Source of the DNA: Rheinheimera pacifica
GTDB taxonomy: Bacteria; Pseudomonadota; Gammaproteobacteria; Enterobacterales; Alteromonadaceae
Direction of reading: 5' to 3'
DNA: 64,000 nt
Assembly: GCF_900108485.1 (NCBI RefSeq)
Contig: NZ_FNXF01000006.1
Span: 124,001-188,000, forward strand
Below, one piece after another: positions 10,065-18,899 of the stretch; position 1 is the first letter of the stretch; each line of letters opens with the position of its first letter. The translations under genes were made by a program, and so were the position numbers. The notes under the pieces are model-generated. The model made no database searches and was not told where the DNA came from. It saw only the letters and a list, made by a program, of their open reading frames with translations.

Positions 10065-11264
10065 ATGTACTGTAATGTGATCTTGTGTCGATCAGTGCTG
10101 GCGGTGATGTTGTTTGGCAGTATAGATGTATCTGCACAGGAGCTGGTACGCAATGCCATCAGAACTGAGTCTGGCATTGATTTTATTCCGGAGCTGCGTT
10201 TTGAGCTGCGCCATGATGACAATATTGCCAATGCACCCGAGGCTGAGCGCAGCAGCTGGATTTCGTTGTTAACGCCTAAGCTGACTGCGCAGTTGTTATC
10301 GGGCCCCAATGAGTATCAGGCTGCACTGGAGCTGGCATCGGGTAGCTATCTTAGCAGCAGTGATGATAGCTACCTGGATTGGAATTTCAGCACAGCAGCG
10401 TTAGTGGAATTGTCGGACCGGCACCGGTTTGACGTTAAAGGCCGTTACGCTGCCGCACACGAAGCCAGAGGTACCGGCATTACTGAAGGGCAGGGTAACA
10501 ACCTTACAGAACCGGCTGATTTGCGCCTGTTGAGTGTACAAGGCGCCTATGAATATGGTGCCAAAAGCAGCCGTACCCGGTTGCGTTTACTCACTGCGTA
10601 CTACGATAAAGATTACCGCAACTACGAAGCGCTGACACAGTTTCGTACTTACCACAGTATCAAACTGGGCACCGAGCTGTATTACAACACTGGTGCCAAT
10701 ACCCGCCTTATCACTGAAATCAGCCGTTTACACACCCGGTATGATAATACCGATATCAGCGGCAGCCGGGATAGCGACACCATGAATTACCGTTTAGGCG
10801 CCCGCTGGCAACCCAGTGAGCTGACCTCAGCAGAGCTGCGGTTAGGCTACCAGAACCGGCAGTTTGATAACCCGCAGCGGCAGGATTTCTCTGGTCTCGC
10901 ATGGGAGATGGCGGTGCAGTGGGCGCCACTGAGCTACTCACGTTTTAATCTCAGTACTGGCCGACAATCAAAAGAGCCTGATACACAGGGTGATTTTGTT
11001 AAAGAAACCCATTACAGCCTGTTCTGGAATCACCAGTGGCAGCCGTTGTTCAGCAGCAGCCTTGGCGTACGACGGACAAACGATGATTACACCGGCTTTG
11101 ACCGGCGTGACAGGCTAACCAGTTACCAATTAAGTGGTAAATACTCGCTGTTACCGCAGTTGTTGCTTAATGCCGGTATCCGGCTACACCGTAACAATTC
11201 TTCGCAGGCAAACATTGAATTTGACAAAAATGAAGTGTTTTTTGCTGTGCAGCTCGCGTTATGA
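10065..11264 (+). CDS. Outer-membrane beta-barrel protein of exopolysaccharide export (EpsL/BBP2-like)
   Basis: 399 residues with an N-terminal signal peptide ending near DVSAQE, then a long chain of alternating short amphipathic strands. Typical barrel segments are LRFELRHDDNIANA, RHRFDVKGRYAAAHEARG and YRLGARWQPSELTSAELRLG, and the C-terminus EVFFAVQLAL has the end of an outer-membrane strand. Such barrels are regular members of EPS clusters. It overlaps the next gene, a short Wza-like protein with no outer-membrane helix, so the barrel may supply the outer-membrane exit pore. Family call is from pattern, not alignment. Confidence 0.78.
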   Translation: MYCNVILCRSVLAVMLFGSIDVSAQELVRNAIRTESGIDFIPELRFELRHDDNIANAPEAERSSWISLLTPKLTAQLLSGPNEYQAALELASGSYLSSSDDSYLDWNFSTAALVELSDRHRFDVKGRYAAAHEARGTGITEGQGNNLTEPADLRLLSVQGAYEYGAKSSRTRLRLLTAYYDKDYRNYEALTQFRTYHSIKLGTELYYNTGANTRLITEISRLHTRYDNTDISGSRDSDTMNYRLGARWQPSELTSAELRLGYQNRQFDNPQRQDFSGLAWEMAVQWAPLSYSRFNLSTGRQSKEPDTQGDFVKETHYSLFWNHQWQPLFSSSLGVRRTNDDYTGFDRRDRLTSYQLSGKYSLLPQLLLNAGIRLHRNNSSQANIEFDKNEVFFAVQLAL

Positions 11265-11272
11265 GGATCAAG

Positions 11273-11794
11273 ATGTCAAATCGTGTTATTGCCGCCGTAT
11301 TATTCTGTTTGTTTATTGGCTGGCCATTAAGTGCACAAGAACAGTATGTGCTGGGGCCTGGTGATCTTATCGTGATTAAGGTGTATGGGCAGGAAGATCT
11401 GGAGTTGCAAACCCGGCTGACCGATAGCGGCACAATAAACTATCCGTTTCTGGGTAAATTACAGCTGAGTGGCAGAAGCATCAAACAGGTTGAAGCATTA
11501 ATTTATCAGGGCCTTAAAGGCGACTATCTGGTTGAACCTAACGTCTTTGTTGGCATGGTGGAATACCGGCCGTTTTATATTCACGGTGAAGTAAAACAGC
11601 CGGGTGCTTACCCATATCAACCGGGTATGACGGTAAACCAGGCTATTGCGTTGGCCGGTGGCATGACTGAGCGGGCATCCAGAGAGAAAATCCGCATTTC
11701 ACGTGAAGGTGACAAAAACCAGAATGAAAGCGGCAGCCTGAGCAGCCGTATTCTGGCAGGTGATACTATTACTATCGAACAGAGATTTTTCTGA
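11273..11794 (+). CDS. Short polysaccharide export protein (Wza-like OPX, Poly_export/SLBB)
   Basis: Periplasmic export protein of about 173 residues. A signal peptide ends at LSAQE with no lipobox cysteine. The Poly_export domain begins at YVLGPGDLIVIKVYGQEDL and an SLBB-type domain follows (FYIHGEVKQPGAYPYQPGM). It stops about 200 residues short of E. coli Wza and lacks its later domains and C-terminal outer-membrane helix, so it is unlikely to form the outer-membrane channel by itself. Start 11273 is preferred because GAGG lies six bases upstream; ATG 11261 would overlap the barrel gene's stop and is also possible. Confidence 0.87.
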   Translation: MSNRVIAAVLFCLFIGWPLSAQEQYVLGPGDLIVIKVYGQEDLELQTRLTDSGTINYPFLGKLQLSGRSIKQVEALIYQGLKGDYLVEPNVFVGMVEYRPFYIHGEVKQPGAYPYQPGMTVNQAIALAGGMTERASREKIRISREGDKNQNESGSLSSRILAGDTITIEQRFF

Positions 11795-11796
11795 TT

Positions 11797-13959
11797 ATGG
11801 CTGTATATTCGAGTGAAAAACCGCTGGCATCCGGTGAACAATTAGTTGATGTCAGTAAGCTGTTTGGCGTAATTGGCCGTTTTAAATGGCGCATATTAAT
11901 ACTGGCTATTAGCAGTGCGATTTTAGCTGCCAGTATCGCGCAACACATGACACCAATATACCGCTCTACTGCCACCTTGCTGATTGAAGCGCAGCAGGCC
12001 AGAGCAATTAAAATTGAAGAGGTTTATGGTTTTAATTCGGCTCAGCAGGAATATTACCTGACGCAGTTTGAAATTTTGAAATCACGCTCTATTGCAGAAC
12101 GGGTGTTTAATGAGCTGTCGCTGGCAGGGCACCCGGCACTGCAGGGCAAACCCTCATTTAGCAATAAAGCTAAGGCCTATATTAAATCACTGTTGAGCCC
12201 GCCGGCATCGGCATCGGTTGACACTGAACTAAGCAGCGCTTTAACGCATAAGCGCCGGCTGGACAAATTTAGTAGCGGTATTCAAATTGACCCGGTACGG
12301 AAAACCCAACTGGTAAACCTGAGCTATCAGTCGTCTGATCCACGCCTGGCACAGGCTGTGGCCAATGCTATTGGCGAGGCATATATTTCCAGCCAGCTTG
12401 ATGCCAGATTAGGTATAACGCAAAAAGCCAGCAGTTGGCTGGGTGGCCGTATTGGTGAGCTGCGTGAGCGCTTAGAGCAATCAGAAACCCGGCTTGAAGC
12501 CTTTCGTGCACAACATAATCTGGTTGATGTAGAAGGCGTAACAGCGCTGGATGCCCGTGAGCTGGAACGGCTGAACGAAGAGCTGACAGATGCGCGCTCG
12601 AAAAAAGCTAAAGCCGAAGGTTTTTTAGCATTGGTGCGTCAGTTTGATCAGCACGATGTATCGGGCCTGGAAAGCCTGCCTGAAATCACCTCGCACCCGT
12701 CGGTACAAAACGTTAAGCGTGAGGTTATGGCGGTAGAGCGTAAGTATTCTGAACTTAATAAGGTGTACGGGCCTAAACACCCGAAAATGATTGCCGTACA
12801 AGCAGAACTGCTAACGGTAAATAACAGCCTGCGCCAGCAAATAAACCGCCTTATTGAAGGTATCGAAAAAGAAGCGCAAAGCGCTGAAAGACGTTTGTCT
12901 TCGCTGGAGCAGCAATTTAGCCGCACCAAAACAGCGTTTTCCAGCCTGGGTTCGGTTGAATCAGATTACCGCCGTTTACAGCGCGAAGTAGAAACCAATC
13001 AGCTATTGTTTGACAGCTTTTTTGCCCGGCAAAAAGAAACCGAAGTGACCGGCGACTTTGACGCCCCGATCGCCCGTTTTACTGATCGGGCTGTATTACC
13101 GTCAGAGCCGGTTAAGCCGAATAAAAAGCTGATTGTTATGCTGACCTTTATCTCGACCTTGTTGCTTGGCGCCATCATCGCCTTGCTACAGGATATGCTG
13201 AACGATACCGTTAAAAATACTGCTGATATAGAGCAGGCACTGGCCCAATGCGCGCTTGGTTATTTGCCTAAAGGCCTTAAAAAGAAAAACGATCAACAGC
13301 GCAGTCTGGCGTATTTTGATCCGAAACAGCGCCGTTACAGTGAGTCGGTGCGTAATATCCGTACGGCCTTATCATTAATGGCGCTGGATAAACCACTCCA
13401 GGTCATTGAAATTACCTCATCCCAGCCACAGGAAGGTAAAACCACCGTGAGTATCAATCTGGCGTTTGCTTTTGCTGCGCTGGAGCGGGTGTTGTTAATT
13501 GATGCCGATTTGCGCAAACCTTCAGTGGGATCACGGTTTAATTTGCCACTGTACCAAAGTGGTTTAGCCAATATATTATCCCGCACCGCAACACTGGACG
13601 AATGTATTGTTAAAGACGTGCAGGAAGGGGTTGATATAATGCCTGCTGGCGCCATACCATTAAACCCAATGGAGTTGCTGGCCGGTCACGGCTTGCAAAG
13701 CTTGCTGACTGAGCTAAAAGGGCGCTACGACAAAATTATTATTGATACTGCGCCGGTGCAGGCGGTTAGCGATCCATTGCTGGTAGCACCGCACGCCGAT
13801 GCCGTGGTGCTGGTGGTAAAAGCAGATCACACCCGCATTCCGCTGGTACAGCATACGCTGGGGCAATTACATCAGGCACATGCCCGGGTGTATGGCGTTG
13901 TGCTTAATCAGATGAAAATGAATAAAGCCGAGCCTTATTATGCTAACTATGGTGTGTAA
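11797..13959 (+). CDS. Polysaccharide co-polymerase and tyrosine autokinase (Wzc-like BY-kinase)
   Basis: 720-residue inner-membrane protein controlling chain length and export. Order: Wzz domain with a first membrane segment near residue 30, a long periplasmic coiled-coil region (about 200-390, rich in Glu/Lys/Arg), a second membrane segment near 445-465, then the cytoplasmic kinase. Seen in the kinase: Walker A QPQEGKTTVS (about 545), Walker A' VLLIDADLRKP (about 570) and Walker B KIIIDTAPV (about 648). The C-terminal tyrosine cluster is small, EPYYANYGV, with three Tyr. The cognate phosphatase is probably the PHP protein encoded just downstream. Confidence 0.93.
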   Translation: MAVYSSEKPLASGEQLVDVSKLFGVIGRFKWRILILAISSAILAASIAQHMTPIYRSTATLLIEAQQARAIKIEEVYGFNSAQQEYYLTQFEILKSRSIAERVFNELSLAGHPALQGKPSFSNKAKAYIKSLLSPPASASVDTELSSALTHKRRLDKFSSGIQIDPVRKTQLVNLSYQSSDPRLAQAVANAIGEAYISSQLDARLGITQKASSWLGGRIGELRERLEQSETRLEAFRAQHNLVDVEGVTALDARELERLNEELTDARSKKAKAEGFLALVRQFDQHDVSGLESLPEITSHPSVQNVKREVMAVERKYSELNKVYGPKHPKMIAVQAELLTVNNSLRQQINRLIEGIEKEAQSAERRLSSLEQQFSRTKTAFSSLGSVESDYRRLQREVETNQLLFDSFFARQKETEVTGDFDAPIARFTDRAVLPSEPVKPNKKLIVMLTFISTLLLGAIIALLQDMLNDTVKNTADIEQALAQCALGYLPKGLKKKNDQQRSLAYFDPKQRRYSESVRNIRTALSLMALDKPLQVIEITSSQPQEGKTTVSINLAFAFAALERVLLIDADLRKPSVGSRFNLPLYQSGLANILSRTATLDECIVKDVQEGVDIMPAGAIPLNPMELLAGHGLQSLLTELKGRYDKIIIDTAPVQAVSDPLLVAPHADAVVLVVKADHTRIPLVQHTLGQLHQAHARVYGVVLNQMKMNKAEPYYANYGV

Positions 13960-13985
13960 ACCCGTTACCGGCAGGCGGTATGATT

Positions 13986-14729
13986 ATGTTTGATCTGCAT
14001 AACCATATATTGCCCGGCGTTGATGATGGCGCCAAAGATATGGCCGAAGCGCTGGCTTTGCTGCAACTGGCACAGCAGCAGGGCATAAGCCATATGCTGG
14101 CTACCCCGCACCTGCATGCCGGACGTTATAACAACAGTGCAGCCTCGATAACTGAAGCCATAACAGCGCTGCAACAGGCAGCAAGTGCTGCAGGTATTAA
14201 CATAACACTGGCAGCAGCTGCCGAGGTAAGGATCGGTGCGGAAATATTGCCCCTGATAGAACAGCAACAAATGCCTTTTATTGGCCGTTATCAGGGTAAT
14301 AAGGTGTTATTACTGGAGTTGCCGCACAGTCATATTCCGGCAGGTAGCGATAAACTTTTGGCATGGCTGGCACGGCACGATATTACAGTGATGCTGGCGC
14401 ACCCTGAACGAAACCGCGATTTGCTGGCAGCACCAGACAAAATTAAGCCATTTATTAAAGCCGGTTGCCTGTTTCAGTTAACCGCCGCGGCGCTTGACGG
14501 TGATATGGGCGCTGATGTTAAAGCCCTGGCCGGGCAGTGGTTAAAGCAGGGGCTTTATCATGTTATTGCCAGCGATGCTCACTCTGTTAAACGCCGCCCG
14601 CCTAAATTACAGCAGGCATACCAGCACAGTTGCCAAATGGTTGGTGAAGAACAAGCCCGGCAATTATGTATGCTTAACCCGGCGCAATTGGCCGGGCCGG
14701 TGTTTAGCGCCGGTATGCTGCTTAATTAA
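13986..14729 (+). CDS. PHP-domain protein tyrosine phosphatase (CapC/YwqE-like)
   Basis: Predicted manganese-dependent phosphatase that removes phosphate from the neighbouring tyrosine kinase. About 247 residues with the full set of PHP metal motifs: DLHNHILPGVDDGA, TPHLHAGRY, LELPHSHIP, LAHPERNRDL and IASDAHSVKRRPPKL. Such phosphatases replace the low-molecular-weight Wzb phosphatase in many EPS clusters. ATG 13986 sits eight bases after AGGCGG; ATG 13980 is only two bases from it and is less likely. The gene ends three bases from the convergent gene that follows, and no terminator fits between them. Confidence 0.9.
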   Translation: MFDLHNHILPGVDDGAKDMAEALALLQLAQQQGISHMLATPHLHAGRYNNSAASITEAITALQQAASAAGINITLAAAAEVRIGAEILPLIEQQQMPFIGRYQGNKVLLLELPHSHIPAGSDKLLAWLARHDITVMLAHPERNRDLLAAPDKIKPFIKAGCLFQLTAAALDGDMGADVKALAGQWLKQGLYHVIASDAHSVKRRPPKLQQAYQHSCQMVGEEQARQLCMLNPAQLAGPVFSAGMLLN

Positions 14730-14732
14730 AAA

Positions 14733-15956
14733 TCAAAAACACGTTTCCAGGCTTTGCAGCAGGTTGTAGTTATCGTCTGCCAGCCACAGGCTGCGCCATT
14801 TATCAAATGTCAGGCAGGGGTGTGAAGTACCAAGCAATACTATGTCGCCTACCTGAGGCTGCACGGTATTGTCGTAGCGCCAGAAAGCATGCTGATCCAT
14901 GACTTTACTGGTTTCACACTGGCTGAGTTTGTCGCTGAGCAATTGCCCATTACGGTAGATAGCAATGGCCTGGGGCAGGCCGGCGTCAAAGGCAGCATCG
15001 CGTTTACCAAACCCCAGCACTGCCAGCCCCGGCTCTGGCAGGGATTGCACATAAGCCGCCAGCTCAAGCGCGTTTTGTAAGTTTCCGTCTAAGCGGCAGG
15101 CCGTATTACTGCGGGCCAAAACCTGTTGTTGTGCCTGCTGGTAAATACCGAGATCATGGCTGATATAGCAACCCGGACGCAGCACTATCTGCATGGTATC
15201 GGGTAAGGTGGCTTTTTTCAGCTCTGCAGCCACTATGTCATACCAAACCGAGCCGGCGCCGCTGATCAGCGCTCTGGGGTATTGCAGCAGTTGTTGTCTG
15301 AACAGGGCTTTAGCCAGCGCCGCCGCCTGTTGCACAAACTGGCGCACAGTGCGTGCGGTGTCCGTGCTTTTAATGACTCCTTCGTAAAACTCTATGCCTG
15401 CCAGGCTCAGCCCCGGCAACGTTGCCAGCTGTTGTGCCAGTTCAACAGCCTGCTGGTTAGTGCGACAACCGCATCTTCCGCCAGGTACGCCTAACTCTAT
15501 TAACACTGGTAAGCATAGGTTTTCGGCGCTGAAAAAGTCTGACAGTGCGCTGGCGTTATCAATATTGTCGATACAGACATAAATTTCGTTGCCGCTGGCA
15601 AGCAGTGCGGCAATAACCGCCATATTCGCTTTACCCACCAGTTGATTGGCCAGGATCAGCCGCCTGCCACCGGCTTGCACGGCTACCTGCGCCTGATAAG
15701 ACGTTGCCACGGTAATACCCCAGGCCCCTGCAGCCAGTTGCTGCTGAAATAGCCAGGGCGTCATGCTGGTTTTACCATGAGGAGCCAATAGCACTCCGCT
15801 GGTATCGGCAAAGTTTTGCATCCACTGCAGGTTATGCAGCAGCGCACTGTGTTTGAGAATAACAGCCGGCAGGCAGATATCCTGTTGCAACAAGTTTAAA
15901 TGCTGTTGGTCAGCCAGTGGGCTGGCAGACTTTTGCGGTATATTTTGGTACTTCAT
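14733..15956 (-). CDS. PLP-dependent D-serine dehydratase/D-threonine aldolase-like enzyme (fold III)
   Basis: 407 residues. The N-terminal alanine-racemase-type barrel contains the PLP lysine in LLAPHGKTSMTPWL, and the small C-terminal domain ends with GTSHPCLTFDKW. In this family a zinc ion is held by an H-x-C pair in D-serine dehydratases and an H-x-D pair in D-threonine aldolases; the HPC seen here favours deamination or dehydration of a D-hydroxy or other D-amino acid. It is transcribed divergently from the RpiR regulator gene and shares its operator region. RidA, encoded nearby, would remove the reactive enamine/imine such an enzyme releases. Exact substrate unknown. Confidence 0.84.
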   Translation of the reverse strand: MKYQNIPQKSASPLADQQHLNLLQQDICLPAVILKHSALLHNLQWMQNFADTSGVLLAPHGKTSMTPWLFQQQLAAGAWGITVATSYQAQVAVQAGGRRLILANQLVGKANMAVIAALLASGNEIYVCIDNIDNASALSDFFSAENLCLPVLIELGVPGGRCGCRTNQQAVELAQQLATLPGLSLAGIEFYEGVIKSTDTARTVRQFVQQAAALAKALFRQQLLQYPRALISGAGSVWYDIVAAELKKATLPDTMQIVLRPGCYISHDLGIYQQAQQQVLARSNTACRLDGNLQNALELAAYVQSLPEPGLAVLGFGKRDAAFDAGLPQAIAIYRNGQLLSDKLSQCETSKVMDQHAFWRYDNTVQPQVGDIVLLGTSHPCLTFDKWRSLWLADDNYNLLQSLETCF

Positions 15957-16050
15957 AACATTGTGCTCTTGGCTTGTTAATATTTATATCGCTTTAATGT
16001 TGGTAAATTACTGTAATAAAGCCATATTGATATTTACTTTTATGTTGCTT

Positions 16051-16065
16051 TGGTACAAAGTACCT
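16051..16065. promoter_or_regulatory. Candidate RpiR-type operator, site 1 (GGTAC-AAA-GTACC)
   Basis: The core palindrome GGTACAAAGTACC occupies 16052-16064, in the divergent region between the D-amino-acid enzyme and the regulator gene. It has five-base arms and a three-base spacer, and shares the pattern TGKTAC-N3-GTAMCA with three other sites at 16097, 23592 and 23697. Assignment to the local RpiR protein is inference. Confidence 0.6.
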
Positions 16066-16096
16066 TTAAGTTAGGTTTAAATATTACTTTAGCAAA

Positions 16097-16111
16097 GGTT
16101 ACTGAGTAACA
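16097..16111. promoter_or_regulatory. Candidate RpiR-type operator, site 2 (GTTAC-TGA-GTAAC)
   Basis: The perfect palindrome GTTACTGAGTAAC occupies 16098-16110, ending 11 bases before the regulator's start codon. Its position fits autorepression. Centres of sites 1 and 2 are 46 bp apart. Confidence 0.6.
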
Positions 16112-16121
16112 CCATAAGCAA

Positions 16122-16997
16122 ATGGATAAAACGATGAGTTATGAAATAGATGTTCTGTCACGTATCTCAGAGCGCTTTGTCGAAATGAGTGAATCTGAAC
16201 AAAGAGTGGCTCAGGTCATACTGGATAATGTGAAAGCTGCCAGTGAAATGAGCATTGCCAGGCTATCTGAAAGTGCTGGTGTTAGCCAGGCAACGGTCAC
16301 CCGTTTTGCCCGCACGGTAGATTGTAAAGATGTGCGTCAGCTTAAGGTTAAACTGGCGCAATCCTTAGCGGTAGGGCAACGCTTTGTGGAAGAAACGCCC
16401 GATCTGGATGGTATTCAGGGTGTGTACGAAGCCATTAAAAATACGCTGGACTTAAGCCGCAAGTTATTGGTAGAGGCTGATATAAAACTGGCGGTCAGCT
16501 ATTTACAAAATGCGCGGATGATTTTCTGTATTGGTATGGGTGGGGGCTCGTCTATTGGTTCACAGGAACTGCAATACCGCTTGTTCCGCTTTGGCATGCC
16601 GGTATGCAGTTATCAGGATGGTTTATTAACACGTATGGTAGCGGCGGCGGTTGAACCGCAAGATGTTGTTGTGGCTATTTCGTTAACCGGTAACACCGGT
16701 GAGATTATCGACTCAGCCGCTATTGCCCGTCAGTATGGTGCCAGAGTCATTGCTATTACCAAGCCTGGTTCACAACTTGCCGCCAATGCCGACATTGTGC
16801 TGGGTTTGCAGGCGCCGGAAACCGATTTTATCTACAAACCTTCCGCATCCCGTTATGCCATGCTGGCCATTATTGATGTGCTGGCAACCGAAGTGGCCAA
16901 GCTGAATAAACGCAAATCGCGTGACAAATTGCGCCGGGTAAAACTATCGCTCGACAGCCATCGCGGCGGTGATGACCGTCAGCCCCTGGGAGATTAA
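16122..16997 (+). CDS. RpiR/MurR-family transcriptional regulator (HTH plus SIS domain)
   Basis: 291 residues. The N-terminal HTH-6 domain includes ARLSESAGVSQATVTRFART; the C-terminal SIS domain starts near residue 125 (FCIGMGGGSSIGSQELQYR) and has the sugar-phosphate loop ISLTGNTGEI. SIS domains in this family bind phosphorylated sugars or their metabolites. The protein is clearly a paralogue of HexR encoded at 58083-58940, sharing the KLAQSLA linker. Two palindromes lie just upstream of its start, so it probably controls itself, the divergent D-amino-acid enzyme, and the GH20/TonB pair, whose promoter region carries the same palindrome. ATG 16134 is an alternative start. Repressor or activator role is not decided by the sequence. 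Confidence 0.9.
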   Translation: MDKTMSYEIDVLSRISERFVEMSESEQRVAQVILDNVKAASEMSIARLSESAGVSQATVTRFARTVDCKDVRQLKVKLAQSLAVGQRFVEETPDLDGIQGVYEAIKNTLDLSRKLLVEADIKLAVSYLQNARMIFCIGMGGGSSIGSQELQYRLFRFGMPVCSYQDGLLTRMVAAAVEPQDVVVAISLTGNTGEIIDSAAIARQYGARVIAITKPGSQLAANADIVLGLQAPETDFIYKPSASRYAMLAIIDVLATEVAKLNKRKSRDKLRRVKLSLDSHRGGDDRQPLGD

Positions 16998-17003
16998 TTA
17001 GCA

Positions 17004-17396
17004 ATGACTATAAAGCGTTATGGTGTGGATGAAAGTACCGGCACCGGCGGGCAGAAACTGCCGTTTGCCAAAGCGGTGGAGGCAGCAGGCTGGTTGTATG
17101 TGTCGGGCCAGACACCGATGCGTAATGGCGAGGTAGTGGAGGGCGGCATTGTCGAGCAATCTGAGCTGGCGCTGCAAAATTGCCTGGATATTATGCAGCA
17201 GGCGGGCTACAGCCTTTGTGATGTGGTGCATGTAAAGGTGTACCTTACTGATGCACGGTATTTCAGCAGTTTTAATCAGGTGTTTCGCCGGGTGTTCAGC
17301 GAGGCGCCACCGGCACGGATCTGTGCGGTGGCCGATTTGGTGGTTGACTGCAAAGTAGAAGTTGACCTGACATGCTATCGCGCTAACAGAGCCTGA
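17004..17396 (+). CDS. RidA-family enamine/imine deaminase
   Basis: 130-residue YjgF/YER057c/UK114-family protein. Hydrolyses reactive 2-aminoacrylate-type enamines or imines released by PLP enzymes. Seen: the N-terminal YVSGQTPMRNGEV segment and the C-terminal PPARICAVADLVVDCKVEVD block, whose Arg is the conserved substrate-binding residue. It starts six bases after the regulator gene, with GGGAGA as ribosome site, and is one base from the symporter gene, so the four genes 16122-20357 form an operon. Its presence supports D-amino-acid breakdown by the neighbouring PLP enzyme. Confidence 0.93.
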   Translation: MTIKRYGVDESTGTGGQKLPFAKAVEAAGWLYVSGQTPMRNGEVVEGGIVEQSELALQNCLDIMQQAGYSLCDVVHVKVYLTDARYFSSFNQVFRRVFSEAPPARICAVADLVVDCKVEVDLTCYRANRA

Positions 17397-17397
17397 G

Positions 17398-18885
17398 ATG
17401 AATAGCAGCCTGTTTTTGCTGGGGTTTGGCCTGTATCTGTTGCTGATGATAACTATAAGTTATCTGGTTTCACGCAAACAGCATAGCAGCGAAGACTTTT
17501 TGCTGGCAGGGCGCAATGTGTCTGGTGGTCTGACATTTGGCACCACTGTCGCCACTATGATTGGTACCGGCACCAGTATGGGGGCAGTAGGCTATGCCTA
17601 TCAGCATGGCTGGGGCGGTATGTTGTATGGAGTCGGTGGTGCAGTTGGCATTTTATTAACAGCCTGGTTATTTGCTCCGCTCAGGCGTATGCGTTTTATG
17701 ACCATGAGTGAAGAGCTGAGTTATTACGCCGGGGCCAACTTTGGGGTTAAACACTGCAGTGCGGTAATGATTTTTCTGGCGTCACTGGGCTGGATGGGCG
17801 CACATATTATTGGTGGTGCGCTGTATTTGTCCTGGGCAACAGGGCTGGAACTTTTTTATAGCAAGCTATTAATTGCTATGGCATTTACCTTGTATGTGAT
17901 GATAGGCGGTTACCGCGCTGTGGTGTGGACAGACAGCCTGATGGCATTGATATTATTTGCCGGCTTTTTGCTGATGAGCTATGCCGCTGTGCAGGCTGCA
18001 GGTGGTGTTATGGCGCTGGGTACAGCTGTTGCCTCGGCCAGGCAACAGGGAATGATGCAGCAGTTGCCGCTGTTGCCGGCAATTTCACTGGCCGCTGTTG
18101 TTACTGTGGGGGTGCTGGCAACACCTTCGTTTCGTCAGCGCATCTATGCTGCCCGCAGTATTAGCACTGTGCGGCGATCTTTTATTTTCTCCGGTGCACT
18201 GTATCTGGTTTTTGCCGCACTGCCGGCGGTGATTGGTATAGCGGCATTTTCACTGGCACCACAACTTGAGAATCACCAGTTTGCTTTTACTACTGTAGCC
18301 GTGCTGGTATTACCCGCGTCTCTGGCGATGCTGGTGCTGCTCGCCGGGCTTTCTGCCACGCTGTCGTCGGCCAGCTCTGATGCTATTGCGGCAGTATCGG
18401 TGCTGATCCGTGATTTTTATCAGGCAATCACCGGTGCTATGCCGCCGCCGGATAAAGCCATTTTATATGCCCGTTTATCGGTGCTGCTGGTGTCTGGTGT
18501 GGCCTTGCTACTGGCGTTGTTATCAGATGATTTGATCCGCTATATCAGCAATATGATTGCGACACTGATGTCCGGCATGTTTGTGGTGGCAATACTGGGC
18601 CGGTTCTGGCCGCGGCTTAACTGGCAGGGGGCCTTAGCCGCTATGCTGGGAGCTGTTATCACGTCATTGCTGTTGATCAGCCAGTCAGAATGGCAGGCTT
18701 ACTGGGGCAACCCCTGTTTACCGGCCGTCGCCTGTGCCATGTCGGCAGCTATAGCTGTAAGCCTGCTAACTCCCCGGTGCCGTATCAGCCGGGCTGAGGC
18801 GCTGAAACTTATCAGTGCGCAACGTGAAGAATATCAAACTGTCACTGAAACATTCCCGCAGGGATCGCTGCCTGAGCGGCAATAA
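17398..18885 (+). CDS. Sodium:solute symporter (SSS family)
   Basis: 495-residue inner-membrane transporter with about thirteen hydrophobic segments. Seen: the family N-terminus LLMITISYLVSRKQHSSEDF, the glycine-rich GRNVSGG followed by TTVATMIGTGTSMGAVGYAY, and GYRAVVWTDSLMALI, which matches the SSS signature region. It is predicted to bring the island's substrate, perhaps an amino acid, peptide or sugar-peptide conjugate, across the inner membrane with sodium. Substrate cannot be read from sequence; the operon context with RidA and an M81 enzyme favours an amino-acid derivative. Confidence 0.9.
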   Translation: MNSSLFLLGFGLYLLLMITISYLVSRKQHSSEDFLLAGRNVSGGLTFGTTVATMIGTGTSMGAVGYAYQHGWGGMLYGVGGAVGILLTAWLFAPLRRMRFMTMSEELSYYAGANFGVKHCSAVMIFLASLGWMGAHIIGGALYLSWATGLELFYSKLLIAMAFTLYVMIGGYRAVVWTDSLMALILFAGFLLMSYAAVQAAGGVMALGTAVASARQQGMMQQLPLLPAISLAAVVTVGVLATPSFRQRIYAARSISTVRRSFIFSGALYLVFAALPAVIGIAAFSLAPQLENHQFAFTTVAVLVLPASLAMLVLLAGLSATLSSASSDAIAAVSVLIRDFYQAITGAMPPPDKAILYARLSVLLVSGVALLLALLSDDLIRYISNMIATLMSGMFVVAILGRFWPRLNWQGALAAMLGAVITSLLLISQSEWQAYWGNPCLPAVACAMSAAIAVSLLTPRCRISRAEALKLISAQREEYQTVTETFPQGSLPERQ

Positions 18886-18899
18886 ATCATCGAGGAACT

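Noticed and set aside
15999-16018. GGTAAATTACTGTAAT as a HexR or RpiR operator
   Set aside because: It has overlapping partial palindromes, but neither the N3 layout of the RpiR sites nor the full HexR arms.
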